This document shows positions 8,990-17,604 of a stretch of DNA of 64,000 nt, piece after piece. How positions within the stretch are numbered: the stretch's first letter is position 1; each line of letters begins with the position of its first letter. The translations under genes and the position numbers were made by a program. The stretch is from NCBI RefSeq assembly GCF_900104155.1, contig NZ_FMYB01000010.1, positions 1 through 64,000 of the forward strand, written 5' to 3'. The notes under the pieces are model-generated. The model was not told the origin of the DNA and did not search any database. It saw only the letters and a list, made by a program, of their open reading frames with translations. This DNA comes from Butyrivibrio sp. INlla16 (GTDB lineage Bacteria; Bacillota; Clostridia; Lachnospirales; Lachnospiraceae).

Positions 8990-9027
8990 ATTATCCGGTC
9001 TCCATTCTGTCTGAAATTTTCGCCATC

Positions 9028-9882
9028 TTAGTTGTAGGAAGGGATTGACCAAAGCTCATTGTACTTAGGTCCGTTGTTCTCACCAATCCATGTAAGGAAC
9101 TCTTCTGACTGATATGCATCCACAATATCTTTTGCCCACTGTGCATCTGCATTATCAGCATTTACTACAACCTGGAGCCAGAAATCCTCTGAAAGATTCT
9201 CATTGAAAAGTGCTGTGGAAGGATCAATTCCTGCGTTGTAAACAATACTTCCTGTAATAACACCAAAGTCAAAATCCGAAAGGCTTGTTGCGATGTAGGT
9301 TGTCTGAAGTTCATAGAACTCAAGATTGTACTTGTTCTCCTCAACATCCTCTGCGGAAGCTGTTGCAAAATCAGTTCCTTCTTTAAGTGTTATCCAACCG
9401 AGATCCTGAAGCATTACGAATGCTCTTGCCTGGTTTCCCGCATCCTGTGGAATTGCGATTACCTGCCCCTCTCCGATCTCATCAACCGATGCGTGCTTTT
9501 CTGAGAAAACAGATGCCGGTACGGTTGGAATCTTTGACAATGCTACGAGATTTCCTCCTGACTGTTCATTGTATGCTTTTAAAAATGCCGAGTGCTGTTC
9601 TACTGATACGTCTACGTCACCTGCGGTGATAGCTGCGTCTGCCTGATTAAGATCAAGCTCTGATACTTTGAAGGTGTATCCCTTCTTCTCCAGAATAGGA
9701 ATTATCGCTTCTTCAAAAAGTTCTGTATAAGGGCCTACACCCTTTGCGTAGGTAATTTCTTTTTTATCCGACTGCGCTGCGCTTGCTTTCGCATTTGTTC
9801 CGCATCCTGTAAGTGAACCTGCAAGTAATCCTGCTAAAACCGCTGTTGCTGTAATCTTCTTTACCACTGTTAATTTTTTCAT
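9028..9882 (-). CDS. metQ: MetQ/NlpA family substrate-binding lipoprotein
   Basis: Extracellular solute-binding lipoprotein of the methionine ABC importer. A signal peptide with positive start MKKLTVVKK, hydrophobic core and lipobox LTGC (C27) marks lipid anchoring. The body shows NlpA family landmarks: YTELFEEAIIPILEKKGY, DVSVEQHSAFLKAYNEQ, IAIPQDAGNQARAF, and the end AYQSEEFLTWI. Length 284 is normal. It is third in metN-metI-metQ, with metI 61 bp upstream. Methionine (L or D) is the expected ligand; related NlpA proteins bind other small solutes, so specificity is inferred from the whole operon. Confidence 0.92.
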   Translation of the reverse strand: MKKLTVVKKITATAVLAGLLAGSLTGCGTNAKASAAQSDKKEITYAKGVGPYTELFEEAIIPILEKKGYTFKVSELDLNQADAAITAGDVDVSVEQHSAFLKAYNEQSGGNLVALSKIPTVPASVFSEKHASVDEIGEGQVIAIPQDAGNQARAFVMLQDLGWITLKEGTDFATASAEDVEENKYNLEFYELQTTYIATSLSDFDFGVITGSIVYNAGIDPSTALFNENLSEDFWLQVVVNADNADAQWAKDIVDAYQSEEFLTWIGENNGPKYNELWSIPSYN

Positions 9883-9943
9883 GTTTTTCTCCTCCGTTTT
9901 TCATTTATATTGCAAGCACACTTTTTATGCTTAGCTTCAACTG

Positions 9944-10615
9944 TTAGTTTGTTCTTGCCTTGACTGAAAGGTTGCTTCCAAGGCTCTGTATAAACTGGGT
10001 TACGATTATCAAAAATACTACGAGGGTGTACATCAGCTCAAAATTGAATCTGTTGTATCCATAATTAAGTACGAGACTTCCTATTCCGCCTCCTCCGATA
10101 TATCCTGCCATAGCACTGGATCCTATCAGCCCGACGATTCCTGTTGTGATACTGAGGATTAGGGAACCTCTTGCCTCAGGGAGTATGAAGTAAAAAATTA
10201 GCTGAAATGGTGTAGCTCCCATCGATTTTGCTGCTTCGTAAATTCCTTTTCCCGTATCAAGAAGTGAATTCTCTATAAGTCTTGCCAGGAATGGAACTAT
10301 ATAAATTGTAAGCGGTACTATTGCTGCAGTTGGTCCGATTCTTGTTCCGATTATCGCTTTTGTGAGCGGCATCACTGCGATCAGGAGTACCACGAAAGGT
10401 GTGCTTCGAATTACATTGATGATCACGTTTATGACTGTGTATATCACCTTGTTTTCATACAGCCCGCCCTTCTTTGTAAATACAAGTGCTATTCCGATGA
10501 TGAAGGCTAAAATAGCTCCGATTATGAGTGATATGCTTACCATATAGAGAGTTTCTTCAATTGAAGTGAATATTTTCTCCATCGGTATTCCGAGAAAATT
10601 TTCTATTTGTGCCAT
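9944..10615 (-). CDS. metI: Methionine ABC transporter permease
   Basis: MetI-type inner membrane permease, 223 residues with about five hydrophobic segments. The EAA-like cytoplasmic coupling loop reads GIYEAAKSMGATPFQLIFYFILPEA, contacting the MetN ATPase. The sequence PTAAIVPLTIYIVPFLARLIE and the C-terminal GGGGIGSLVLNYGYNRF are typical of MetI. It starts immediately after the metN stop codon with no gap, so translation of the two is probably coupled. Confidence 0.95.
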   Translation of the reverse strand: MAQIENFLGIPMEKIFTSIEETLYMVSISLIIGAILAFIIGIALVFTKKGGLYENKVIYTVINVIINVIRSTPFVVLLIAVMPLTKAIIGTRIGPTAAIVPLTIYIVPFLARLIENSLLDTGKGIYEAAKSMGATPFQLIFYFILPEARGSLILSITTGIVGLIGSSAMAGYIGGGGIGSLVLNYGYNRFNFELMYTLVVFLIIVTQFIQSLGSNLSVKARTN

Positions 10616-11665
10616 TTATACCACCTCCTTCAGTTCTTCTTTGTATTCTTCAAGTTCTTTGTAACCTACACCATGTAGGGTGAAATATTGCTCGGCTTTT
10701 TTGATTTCGATGTCCGAACCGATAATCTGAACTATATGTATTCCTAATATCTGTTCCTGTATCTCACTAATATTTGCAAATAGAATATTGGTTTCGATAT
10801 CAAACTTTTTATTTACCTGTGCGAGTACTGACTCTGTACTGTCTGAGCTTTGGAACTTAAGTCTCAGGAGCTTATAATTTCTTGTATCCTCATAAATACT
10901 TTGAAGAAGCTTTTCCGGAACCTCATCCTGGATCACTGTCTTTACAAAGTTCTTTGTAATATCTGCCTTGGGTTCACTGAAAATATCTATTACATTCCCC
11001 TGTTCAACAATTCTTCCCGCTTCCATAACCGCCACATGATTGCATATGCTGGAAATAACATTCATTTCATGAGTAACAATTACAATTGTGACACCCAGTT
11101 CTCTGTTTATCTTCTTTAGAAGAGCCAGGATCGAATCTGTTGTCTTGGGATCAAGTGCACTTGTGGCTTCATCGCTTAGAAGAATGCTTGGCCTTGTTGC
11201 AAGTGCTCTTGCAATTCCTATTCTCTGCTTTTGTCCTCCGGAAAGTTTTCCGGGATATTCATCCCTCTTATCTTCCAGTTCTACGAACTTAAGCATCTGA
11301 TCAACTCTCTCTTCGATTTCCTTTTTCGGTGTGTGATTGAGTTTTAATGGAAGTGCGATGTTTTCCCAAACTGTTTTGGTCTCAAGAATATTGAACTGTT
11401 GAAAAATCATCCCTATAGTTTTTCTTTTTGCTCTAAGCTCCTTAGGACTTAAACTATAGATGTCATTGCCGTCTACTGTTATTTTTCCGGATGTCGGTTT
11501 TTCAAGAGCATTTATTGTTCTTAGAAGTGTACTTTTTCCTGCTCCCGAAAATCCGATGAGTCCGAATATATCGCCGGTCTCTATTTCAAGATTTATATCC
11601 TGAAGAGCATTTACTTTATTTTTCTTTTGAGTAAATACTTTTCCAACGTTTTCAAATTTGATCAT
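10616..11665 (-). CDS. metN: Methionine ABC transporter ATP-binding protein
   Basis: The ATPase of the MetNIQ importer, 349 residues. Walker A is GFSGAGKST, the signature is LSGGQKQR, Walker B is ILLSDEATSALDP and the switch histidine lies in VTHEMNV. After the ABC domain (to about residue 245) comes a C-terminal NIL-type regulatory domain (LRLKFQSSDSTESVLAQV), which in known MetN proteins binds methionine and inhibits transport. The start at 11665 follows a strong AGGAGGAG site; a longer open frame to 11809 has no such signal. No S-box or T-box is recognisable in the leader, so transcription control may be by protein, possibly the Rrf2 regulators. Confidence 0.95.
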   Translation of the reverse strand: MIKFENVGKVFTQKKNKVNALQDINLEIETGDIFGLIGFSGAGKSTLLRTINALEKPTSGKITVDGNDIYSLSPKELRAKRKTIGMIFQQFNILETKTVWENIALPLKLNHTPKKEIEERVDQMLKFVELEDKRDEYPGKLSGGQKQRIGIARALATRPSILLSDEATSALDPKTTDSILALLKKINRELGVTIVIVTHEMNVISSICNHVAVMEAGRIVEQGNVIDIFSEPKADITKNFVKTVIQDEVPEKLLQSIYEDTRNYKLLRLKFQSSDSTESVLAQVNKKFDIETNILFANISEIQEQILGIHIVQIIGSDIEIKKAEQYFTLHGVGYKELEEYKEELKEVV

Positions 11666-11817
11666 AATCTCCTCCTTCCCGATACTGCTTATCTTCTGTT
11701 GTTTTTCTGTTCGTTTGTTGTTAAGGAGATTATGCAGCCAAACCATCGAAGCGTAAAGCATACTAATCTTATAGGTGAATATAAGTTTTTCTTTTACCCA
11801 TACGCACAAAACAAAAA

Positions 11818-11892
11818 AGAGACTTCTCCGCCCAGTATTCTTCAGGCTTTTGCCCTAAGAATAACTGATGAAGAAATCTCTTTATCACTTAT
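11818..11892 (-). terminator. Long terminator-type hairpin between the radical SAM gene and metN
   Basis: On the minus strand AAAGAGATTTCTTC pairs with GGAGAAGTCTCTTT (two wobbles), and inside it CAGT/ACTG, ATTCTT/AAGAAT and GGGC/GCCT close on an AAAA loop. TTTTTT GTTTT follows. It starts some 14 bases past the radical SAM stop codon, so it reads as that gene's rho-independent terminator. The stem is unusually long (about 27 pairs) for a simple terminator. Confidence 0.7.
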
Positions 11893-11905
11893 CTGACTAT
11901 ATATT

Positions 11906-12514
11906 TTACTGTGAATTTTTGCTGAAATGTCTAATTCGTAGCTGAACTCCGGTCTTCTCAGACAGTTCCTTACATTTCTCTATATCTTCCTCAGGAAGAA
12001 CATCGACAATAGACCATTTGACATCCTTTATTTCGTCCCTGCATTTTGTTGCAAAATCTATCATCTTTTCAAAGCCGTCATTAAACTGCGGTCTTGTAAC
12101 TTCCTGATACTTTGCACTGTCCGGTGCATTAAGACTTATAGATACGCTGTCGATAACCTCGGAAAGCTCAGGAATTATATTCCTTCCGTTTTCTTCGTTT
12201 CCAAGTCCGTTGGTATTAAGACGTGTTTTCAGTCCCTTCTCTTCCCTGGCTGTCTTGGCTGCCGCAAGAAGGATATCCAGCGCGCAGGTGGGTTCTCCGT
12301 ATCCGCAAAATACCAGCTCATCAAAACCAGTAAAATCAAAGTTTCGTATAGCATCAAGTACTTCCTCTTTCGTTGGATTTTGCTGATGCCACAGAGTATC
12401 GGAACTTCCTATTCCATCTTTCTGAAAACGTATGCAAAAGGTGCATCTGCAATTACATTTATTTGTAATGTTTGCATACACGCTGTTTTTGTATGTATAT
12501 AAAATGTCTGCCAC
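11906..12514 (-). CDS. Radical SAM protein, TatD-associated type
   Basis: A 202-residue radical SAM enzyme. The iron-sulfur motif CNCRCTFC gives CX3CX2C (C20, C24, C27); a second radical SAM landmark is VFCGYGEPT. The stretch between, IRFQKDGIGSSDTLWHQQ, matches small radical SAM proteins commonly found linked to TatD-type DNases (TIGR04038 type), though no TatD gene is adjacent here. The reaction is unknown. A C-terminal SPASM-type cysteine cluster is absent. It lies 41 bp downstream of the ECF S component and could be co-transcribed with it and the pyridoxamine kinase. Confidence 0.8.
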   Translation of the reverse strand: MADILYTYKNSVYANITNKCNCRCTFCIRFQKDGIGSSDTLWHQQNPTKEEVLDAIRNFDFTGFDELVFCGYGEPTCALDILLAAAKTAREEKGLKTRLNTNGLGNEENGRNIIPELSEVIDSVSISLNAPDSAKYQEVTRPQFNDGFEKMIDFATKCRDEIKDVKWSIVDVLPEEDIEKCKELSEKTGVQLRIRHFSKNSQ

Positions 12515-12555
12515 TTTGTCTCTCCTCCCAAAGCATAAATCTTCTTTCTCTTTTT

Positions 12556-13077
12556 TTAAAATTCAAAAATTGTCTTCTTAACACCAACTCCGTCAAATGC
12601 AGCAGCTGCAATATAAAAGAACAAAGCACTTCCGCATGACTGAACAAAGCTGCCCGCAAATGCAGGAATAAGCGCCACCTTTGCTCCAAAAATAAGCATC
12701 TCTGCTATATAATAGCCTGTTGCAGAAATAAAAAATGAAATAATCGGCGCTACAATATTCCGTTTATTAAGTAATGATGAACTGCGACTTGTAAAAGGAA
12801 TAACGATGAGCATCTTAATGATTACTGTAGCTATAGTCCACATGGGCGCTGTAAGAAGATCTGCGAGACCTCCTCCAAGTGCACCTACGGCCATTGCATA
12901 GGGCGCCGGTAACATAGCTGCCGCAAGATAAATAACCGTATCGCCAAAATGAACATAACCGCCGTTTACACCAACCGGTATATGAAAAATGTATGCCGTA
13001 AAAATTGTGGTAAGCGCGGCCATAACACCGGTAAAGGCCATGAGCCTCGTCTTTGAGTTTACATTTTCTCTTTTCAT
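12556..13077 (-). CDS. ECF transporter S component, probably vitamin B6-type
   Basis: A 173-residue hydrophobic protein with about five or six membrane segments and the look of an ECF substrate-capture subunit: TRLMAFTGVMAALTTIFTAY at the N-terminus and GYVHFGDTVIYLAAAMLP in the first part. S components bind vitamins and dock on a shared EcfA/A'/T module encoded elsewhere. Its start codon overlaps the stop of the pyridoxamine kinase by 4 bp (ATGA), strongly suggesting that it imports a B6 vitamer. The substrate assignment rests on this coupling, not on binding residues. Confidence 0.75.
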   Translation of the reverse strand: MKRENVNSKTRLMAFTGVMAALTTIFTAYIFHIPVGVNGGYVHFGDTVIYLAAAMLPAPYAMAVGALGGGLADLLTAPMWTIATVIIKMLIVIPFTSRSSSLLNKRNIVAPIISFFISATGYYIAEMLIFGAKVALIPAFAGSFVQSCGSALFFYIAAAAFDGVGVKKTIFEF

Positions 13078-13913
13078 AATGTGACTCCTCCTAAACCACC
13101 TGCCAATATTTTTTCAAAGTCAGCCCCATAATTTCCGTCCTCTTCGGTGGTAGCCAATATTGCTTTTCCTATAAATTCTGTAGTATCCGAAACTGCACTC
13201 GCTATGTCTTTTCCTTTAAGAACATTTCCAAGAAGCGATGCTGCAAAAAGATCGCCCGTACCGGAATAGCTTCGTCCATTATACTTGCACTCTATAACCT
13301 CAGTTCCACCTTCATGAACAACTAAGTTACAAAGCTTATCATTGTCCGTAAAAATCCCGGTAACCACTACGCTCTGCCTGTCACCGGTTCTAACTTTATT
13401 TGCAATATTTTCAATTTTCTTAAGATGATTGCCCTTAGCAGTGTCTCTGACAACCTGATCTGCCTTGGCTCCTGCAAGAATGCAGAGCTCCGTAAGATTA
13501 GGAGTGATGATGTCTGCTATCTCAGCCATCTTTTTAATCCTGGAAAGCAATCCGTCCGAATAGTTTGAATAGCACTCTCCTCCGTCTCCCATTACCGGAT
13601 CCACAAGAAGTACTGTGTCCTTTTTATTGAATGTATTCACAAATTCCAGAACATAATCCGCTTCTCTCTCGTAGGGTATATATCCTGTCAGTATGCCGTC
13701 AAACTCTGCCTCAATCTTTTTCCACTCGGTAGTACAATGTCTGACCATATCCTTAGTATCATGCATGTAAAATGACGGGAAACCGGTTTGAGCAGTAAAC
13801 AGCGCTGTGGGCACAGGATTAACTTCTATTCCCATCGCAGACAGTACTGATATATCTGCAATAAGCGAGCATTTGCCAAAGCCGGATAAATCATTAATAG
13901 CTGCAACCTTCAT
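13074..13913 (-). CDS. pdxY: Pyridoxamine/pyridoxal kinase
   Basis: Ribokinase-superfamily kinase that phosphorylates B6 vitamers toward PLP, 279 residues. N-terminal INDLSGFGKCSLIADISVLS, the central VDPVMGDGGECY and ITPNLTELCILAG, and the C-terminal anion-hole and base region YSGTGDLFAASLLG are the family signatures. Its product serves the many PLP enzymes nearby (CysK, MalY, MetY). The stop overlaps the start of the ECF S component. It is divergent from the rrf2 gene at 14122, with about 200 bp between them that may carry both promoters. Confidence 0.9.
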   Translation of the reverse strand: MKVAAINDLSGFGKCSLIADISVLSAMGIEVNPVPTALFTAQTGFPSFYMHDTKDMVRHCTTEWKKIEAEFDGILTGYIPYEREADYVLEFVNTFNKKDTVLLVDPVMGDGGECYSNYSDGLLSRIKKMAEIADIITPNLTELCILAGAKADQVVRDTAKGNHLKKIENIANKVRTGDRQSVVVTGIFTDNDKLCNLVVHEGGTEVIECKYNGRSYSGTGDLFAASLLGNVLKGKDIASAVSDTTEFIGKAILATTEEDGNYGADFEKILAGGLGGVTL

Positions 13914-14121
13914 GTTTTCTACAAGTCTCCGTTTTTTGAATTATTTATGTGCCAATATACACCATTTCTGATTATATAAATATAGTCAATTTAAATACTT
14001 TTTATATGACCAGATTCTCTGTATACGTATCTCAGAAGTATTCTGTGCTAAATGAACATTGTTTATTATTGATCTACCCTTTAAAATAATAGGTAATACG
14101 ACCATATCGGAGGTTTTCATT

Positions 14122-14520
14122 ATGTTTTCAACAAAGGGAAGATATGCTCTTAGAATTATGATAGATCTTGCACAGCAGAAATCGGATTATCCTATTCCGC
14201 TTAAAGATATTGCTGAAAGAATCGGAGTATCAAAAAAATATCTTGAAATAATTGCAAAAGAACTGGTCAGCTCAAAGCTCCTTTCCGGAGCCAGCGGCAA
14301 GCATGGCGGGTACAAACTGACCAAATCGACTGAAGAATATACTATCGGGGAAATACTTGAAACCATGGAAGGCCCCATAACACCTGTAGCCTGTCTCCTT
14401 CCCGATGCAGAAAATTGCCCGCGTAAAAGTGATTGCAAAACTCTTCCCATGTGGGAGGAATATGCGAAAATCAGTCATGCCTTTTTCTATAGTAAAAAAC
14501 TGACTGACCTTATAAGATAA
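14122..14520 (+). CDS. Rrf2 family transcriptional regulator (CymR/IscR-like), copy 1
   Basis: A 132-residue winged-helix regulator. It opens MFSTKGRYALRIMIDLAQ, the classic Rrf2 start, with the recognition helix around VSKKYLEIIAKEL and wing GASGKHGGYKL. Three cysteines, C91, C99 and C105, occupy nearly the same positions as the [2Fe-2S] ligands of E. coli IscR (92, 98, 104). The start at 14122 has CGGAGG upstream; an in-frame extension to 14059 lacks a binding site. It is about 70 percent identical by eye to the regulator at 23729. Given the surrounding cysteine and methionine genes it may act like CymR, or sense Fe-S status; the sequence does not decide. Confidence 0.88.
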   Translation: MFSTKGRYALRIMIDLAQQKSDYPIPLKDIAERIGVSKKYLEIIAKELVSSKLLSGASGKHGGYKLTKSTEEYTIGEILETMEGPITPVACLLPDAENCPRKSDCKTLPMWEEYAKISHAFFYSKKLTDLIR

Positions 14521-14564
14521 GGGGCAGCCGCTTGCGCGACAGCCCTATCCTTTCCGTTCTCATT

Positions 14565-14750
14565 TAAAAATGATTTTCTGTTTTCAAGTCTGTAGCTCTT
14601 ACCATTCATAGGTATCTTGTCACACTGGTAAGAAAATCTGTCCAGAATGGCTGTGGCAAGTGCTGCATCTCCGAGAAACTCAGTCCATTCCTCAAATCCT
14701 TTGTTGGTAGTAATGATTATCGAAGTACGCTCCTGAAGTTCCGATATCAA
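14565..14750 (-). pseudogene. IS21 family istB helper ATPase, C-terminal fragment
   Basis: About 62 codons matching the end of IstB/IS21 ATP-binding helper proteins: ISELQERTSIIITTNKGF, then GDAALATAILDRF and GKSYRLENRKSF. Walker motifs and the rest of the gene are missing, and upstream of 14750 the frame runs into unrelated sequence, so this is a relic. Beyond the matching part the frame stays open to 14487, overlapping the rrf2 3' end. No transposase gene or end sequence was recognised. Sequence from 14751 to 14934 holds no gene that I can identify. Confidence 0.75.
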
Positions 14751-14934
14751 ACAGCCTCACTTCTCACCTTCGGTTTTTGAGCAACATAAAAGAGCCCCGA
14801 AGCCAGGTTTTATAAATCCACACGAAGCTGCAAAGCCTATAAATACTACATTTTTCCTTCGGCGTGCTAAGGTTGAATAGCTCCGGCCAAACATCTCAAT
14901 CAAAAATCCAATGGCTATTAATAGCTGATTTTCT

Positions 14935-16170
14935 CTACCCTTTTCGAGTTTTCAGATATTTTTTATTCTCATACATCCTTTTGTCTGCAGCTTCAAACAC
15001 TTCAGCCACACAGGTCTCTTTATCATATTTAGCCATGCCGCATGCAATAATAATTTCGCCGTTAATAAGCGCTTCTTCATTATGCTGTGCTATCATCTTA
15101 ACCAGTTCCTCACTGTGTGCGTAGTCCTCATCCTGAGAGATAACCACAAATTCATCTCCTCCGACTCTGTAAACAGGACTTCGCTTAAAGGTTCGGCAGA
15201 TTATCTCACAGGCATCACATATGCACTTGTCTCCGGCCTCATGACCTTCAGTATCATTGATCTTCTTCAGATCATTTACATCAAGTACCACAATGACGAA
15301 CTCATGACAGACTTTTCCATTTGCAGTTCTTACGACGGCCTGGTAAAACACCTTGATCCGGCTTTCATCTATTGCCCTGTCGCAGGCACCACTGATACTG
15401 ATACTAGGATCCTCGTATAGATACATCCCTATGCGAAGCGGCATATTTTTTTCCGAGTCAAATCTGGAATTATTTTCGATAAGCTTCTTTACAGCTTCAT
15501 GTGCTTTTTCTTCATCGGTATATATGCAGAAATGGTCAGCACTAAATCTGCTGCAGTTTTCATGGGAAAAGAGATCAACTATTTCCTCGGAAAATGCTTT
15601 AAGAACCCTGTCACCCTCTTCCAGACCATATCTCTGGTTATATACTTTCATACCATCAAAATCTGTAAACAGAATAACTGGAAGCCTGCCGCTATTTCGG
15701 ATTTTAGAACAGCCAGCATCTGCCAGCTCAAAGAAATATGTCATGGAAGGAAGCCCGGTCAGATAATCATGCCCGGTCTTAATACTGATACTACGTTCAG
15801 CCAACTGATTCTTAAGGACATTTAATATGCCGTCTTTTTCATTCTTACCATCAGCAACAAAAGCCCCTTGGTCTGTATACCAGACAAAGGCAAGCCTTGT
15901 CCCATCTTCTTTATAGACATGCTTTCCATAAGCATGAATTATTCTATATTCACCATCTCTTTTTGACCTATAAACAACATCATAAACTCCGCCCTCCGTT
16001 GCAAAGCGGTATGCGGCGTCGCCTATTGAAGCCAAGTCATCCGGATGTGCATCACGATACATGTTGTTATCCATCAGATCATACACATCTTTTTATCCAG
16101 GTCCGTAAATCCAAACAACACCGAAAAGCCCTTGGAAAGGACTATTGTAATTACCCTTTTATCATGTTAT
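14935..16170 (-). pseudogene. Chimeric, frameshifted PAS/GGDEF gene
   Basis: The open frame (383 codons from a GTG at 16086) holds a partial PAS-like region (residues 1-75), a degenerate GGDEF domain whose signature is RFSADHF (about 105-225), the first ~20 residues of an EAL domain (IKVFYQAVVRTANGKVCHE, 244-262), and then abruptly a second GGDEF domain that is intact at RVGGDEF (263-380). The EAL start and second GGDEF look joined by an internal deletion near 15300. Upstream, the missing start of the PAS domain (VLFGFTDLDKK) is readable at 16089-16170 in another frame, separated at a run of five A's, so one base has been lost. No start codon with binding site was found. A short product with one working GGDEF domain cannot be excluded. 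Confidence 0.7.
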
Positions 16171-16230
16171 GGTTAATTCTTAGCCGAACTGCATCTATTT
16201 TAGAAATTATTAACAAATCAACATCTCACC

Positions 16231-16266
16231 AAAAAAGCCATGAAGCATATGATGCTGCCCCATGGC
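16231..16266 (-). terminator. Rho-independent terminator of the membrane GGDEF gene
   Basis: Minus-strand GCCATG...CATGGC with an inner GCAgCAT/ATGcTt stem, followed by TTTTTT. It begins 40 bp past the stop codon at 16306. Confidence 0.75.
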
Positions 16267-16305
16267 TACTGCCTTAAGTATATGTGTAGCTCCTTCTACT
16301 CATCG

Positions 16306-17475
16306 TTAACACCTGCCAAAAGAACCATCCCCGTGGCAGGTTTTCTTTTCTATATACATAGCTTCATCTGCTTTTTCCATGAGTTCTTTGAGAGATTCGT
16401 TTTTTTCAGCATAGGCCATGCCAACACTCACCGTAAGTTCGAAGGGGAGCTTCTCTCTTGCTACTATCTCAGCAAGATTGCTGACAATTCGCTGCTTAAG
16501 ATCTACACTTTCATCCTCACCACTACGAGTCGAAAGAATGACAAACTCATCTCCACCATATCTTGCAAGTATGGTTCCCTTTGGGATACCCTTACAGGAT
16601 AACCTTATAGATTCTGCTATAAGCTTTAGTGCTCTGTCTCCCTGCAGGTGTCCATATGTATCATTGATTTGCTTAAAATGATTTGCATCAATCAGGTAAA
16701 GACAAATCCTCTCGTTGTCCGAATGGGTCCTCATCAAGTTTTCAAAACCGTAGCCAAGCTGCTTTCTATTATTAAGTCCTGTAAGCGGATCTAAAGATAT
16801 CAGCTGATCCGTCCAGAGAAGGTAAAGCACAAGTGTCGTTATTGACATCGCAAAACAAGCTACAGGAAGTCTGGGATAAATAAACTGTAAAATGCCGGCT
16901 ATTCCCGGGGCTATAGGGAATAGTGCCAGCTTAATAAGGAACTCTTTTTTGTCCTGCCCACTGTCATTAGCAATGTTTAATATTATTCTCACAAAAGCCA
17001 CCACTATATAGCAATACGACAACACATACGTAAGAACAAACAGCGGTCCTCTGTGATATACTCCATCACTGTCAACATAGAACAAAAATCTGCCCACAAG
17101 GTTTGCCGCAAGGAGTAAAACCATCAGCCAGATTATCGAAGAAGACCTTATGACATTATTCCTTTTACTGGCAAAATTGGTCTCCCTAAGATGCTCAAAA
17201 TACAAAAACCAGAAAAAACACATCAATGCTGTAGCAAGGAAATATATCTCCTTGCACGCCATCAGAACGATATTATTTCCCGGCATAACGCCCTCATTGA
17301 CCAGCACAAATATGGTGTCTGAAGCAAAAAACACCATTTCCGCAATTATGGACATAGCAAAATTTCTCTGTGCAACCATCTTGGAAAGACCTCTGGTCTT
17401 ATGAAGAACTATCTCAATCAGCACGAGAGAAAACAGATTTATTTCAAAATAGAGAATCGCATATTCGTGAGCCAT
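16306..17475 (-). CDS. Membrane-bound diguanylate cyclase (GGDEF)
   Basis: A 389-residue protein with about six to seven hydrophobic segments in residues 1-220 and a cytoplasmic GGDEF domain after SLDPLTGLNNRKQLGY. The active-site signature is ARYGGDEFV, with upstream metal site LIDANHFKQINDTYGH, so cyclic di-GMP synthesis is expected. No RxxD inhibitory site precedes GGDEF at the usual spacing. The N-terminal membrane part is of an unassigned sensor type and could detect a lipid, small molecule or envelope state. The gene stands alone, with its own terminator downstream and gene debris on both sides. Confidence 0.85.
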   Translation of the reverse strand: MAHEYAILYFEINLFSLVLIEIVLHKTRGLSKMVAQRNFAMSIIAEMVFFASDTIFVLVNEGVMPGNNIVLMACKEIYFLATALMCFFWFLYFEHLRETNFASKRNNVIRSSSIIWLMVLLLAANLVGRFLFYVDSDGVYHRGPLFVLTYVLSYCYIVVAFVRIILNIANDSGQDKKEFLIKLALFPIAPGIAGILQFIYPRLPVACFAMSITTLVLYLLWTDQLISLDPLTGLNNRKQLGYGFENLMRTHSDNERICLYLIDANHFKQINDTYGHLQGDRALKLIAESIRLSCKGIPKGTILARYGGDEFVILSTRSGEDESVDLKQRIVSNLAEIVAREKLPFELTVSVGMAYAEKNESLKELMEKADEAMYIEKKTCHGDGSFGRC

Positions 17476-17604
17476 TCCTCATCACCTTTTTATGCTCAAT
17501 TATCTTAAAAATGCGTAAAACAAATAAGAGGAAGCTCGTGGCTCCCTCAATCATTATAACATCATTCAAAAGATTTTGTTAGTGTAATATCGTCAACCAT
17601 AGCT

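Noticed and set aside
7658..9052. Longer N-terminus of the M20 amidohydrolase (464 residues)
   Set aside because: The first 21 codons overlap metQ and lack a binding site; GGAG points to the start at 8989.
11665..11817. S-box (SAM) or T-box riboswitch in the metN leader
   Set aside because: No conserved S-box core or AGGGTGG T-box element could be found.
14521..14547. Hairpin with GGGC/GCCC after the first rrf2 gene as terminator
   Set aside because: Stem has mismatches and no U-run follows; left undecided.
17480..17604. Possible gene between the GGDEF and CotH remnants
   Set aside because: Only short frames without start signals; nothing recognised.
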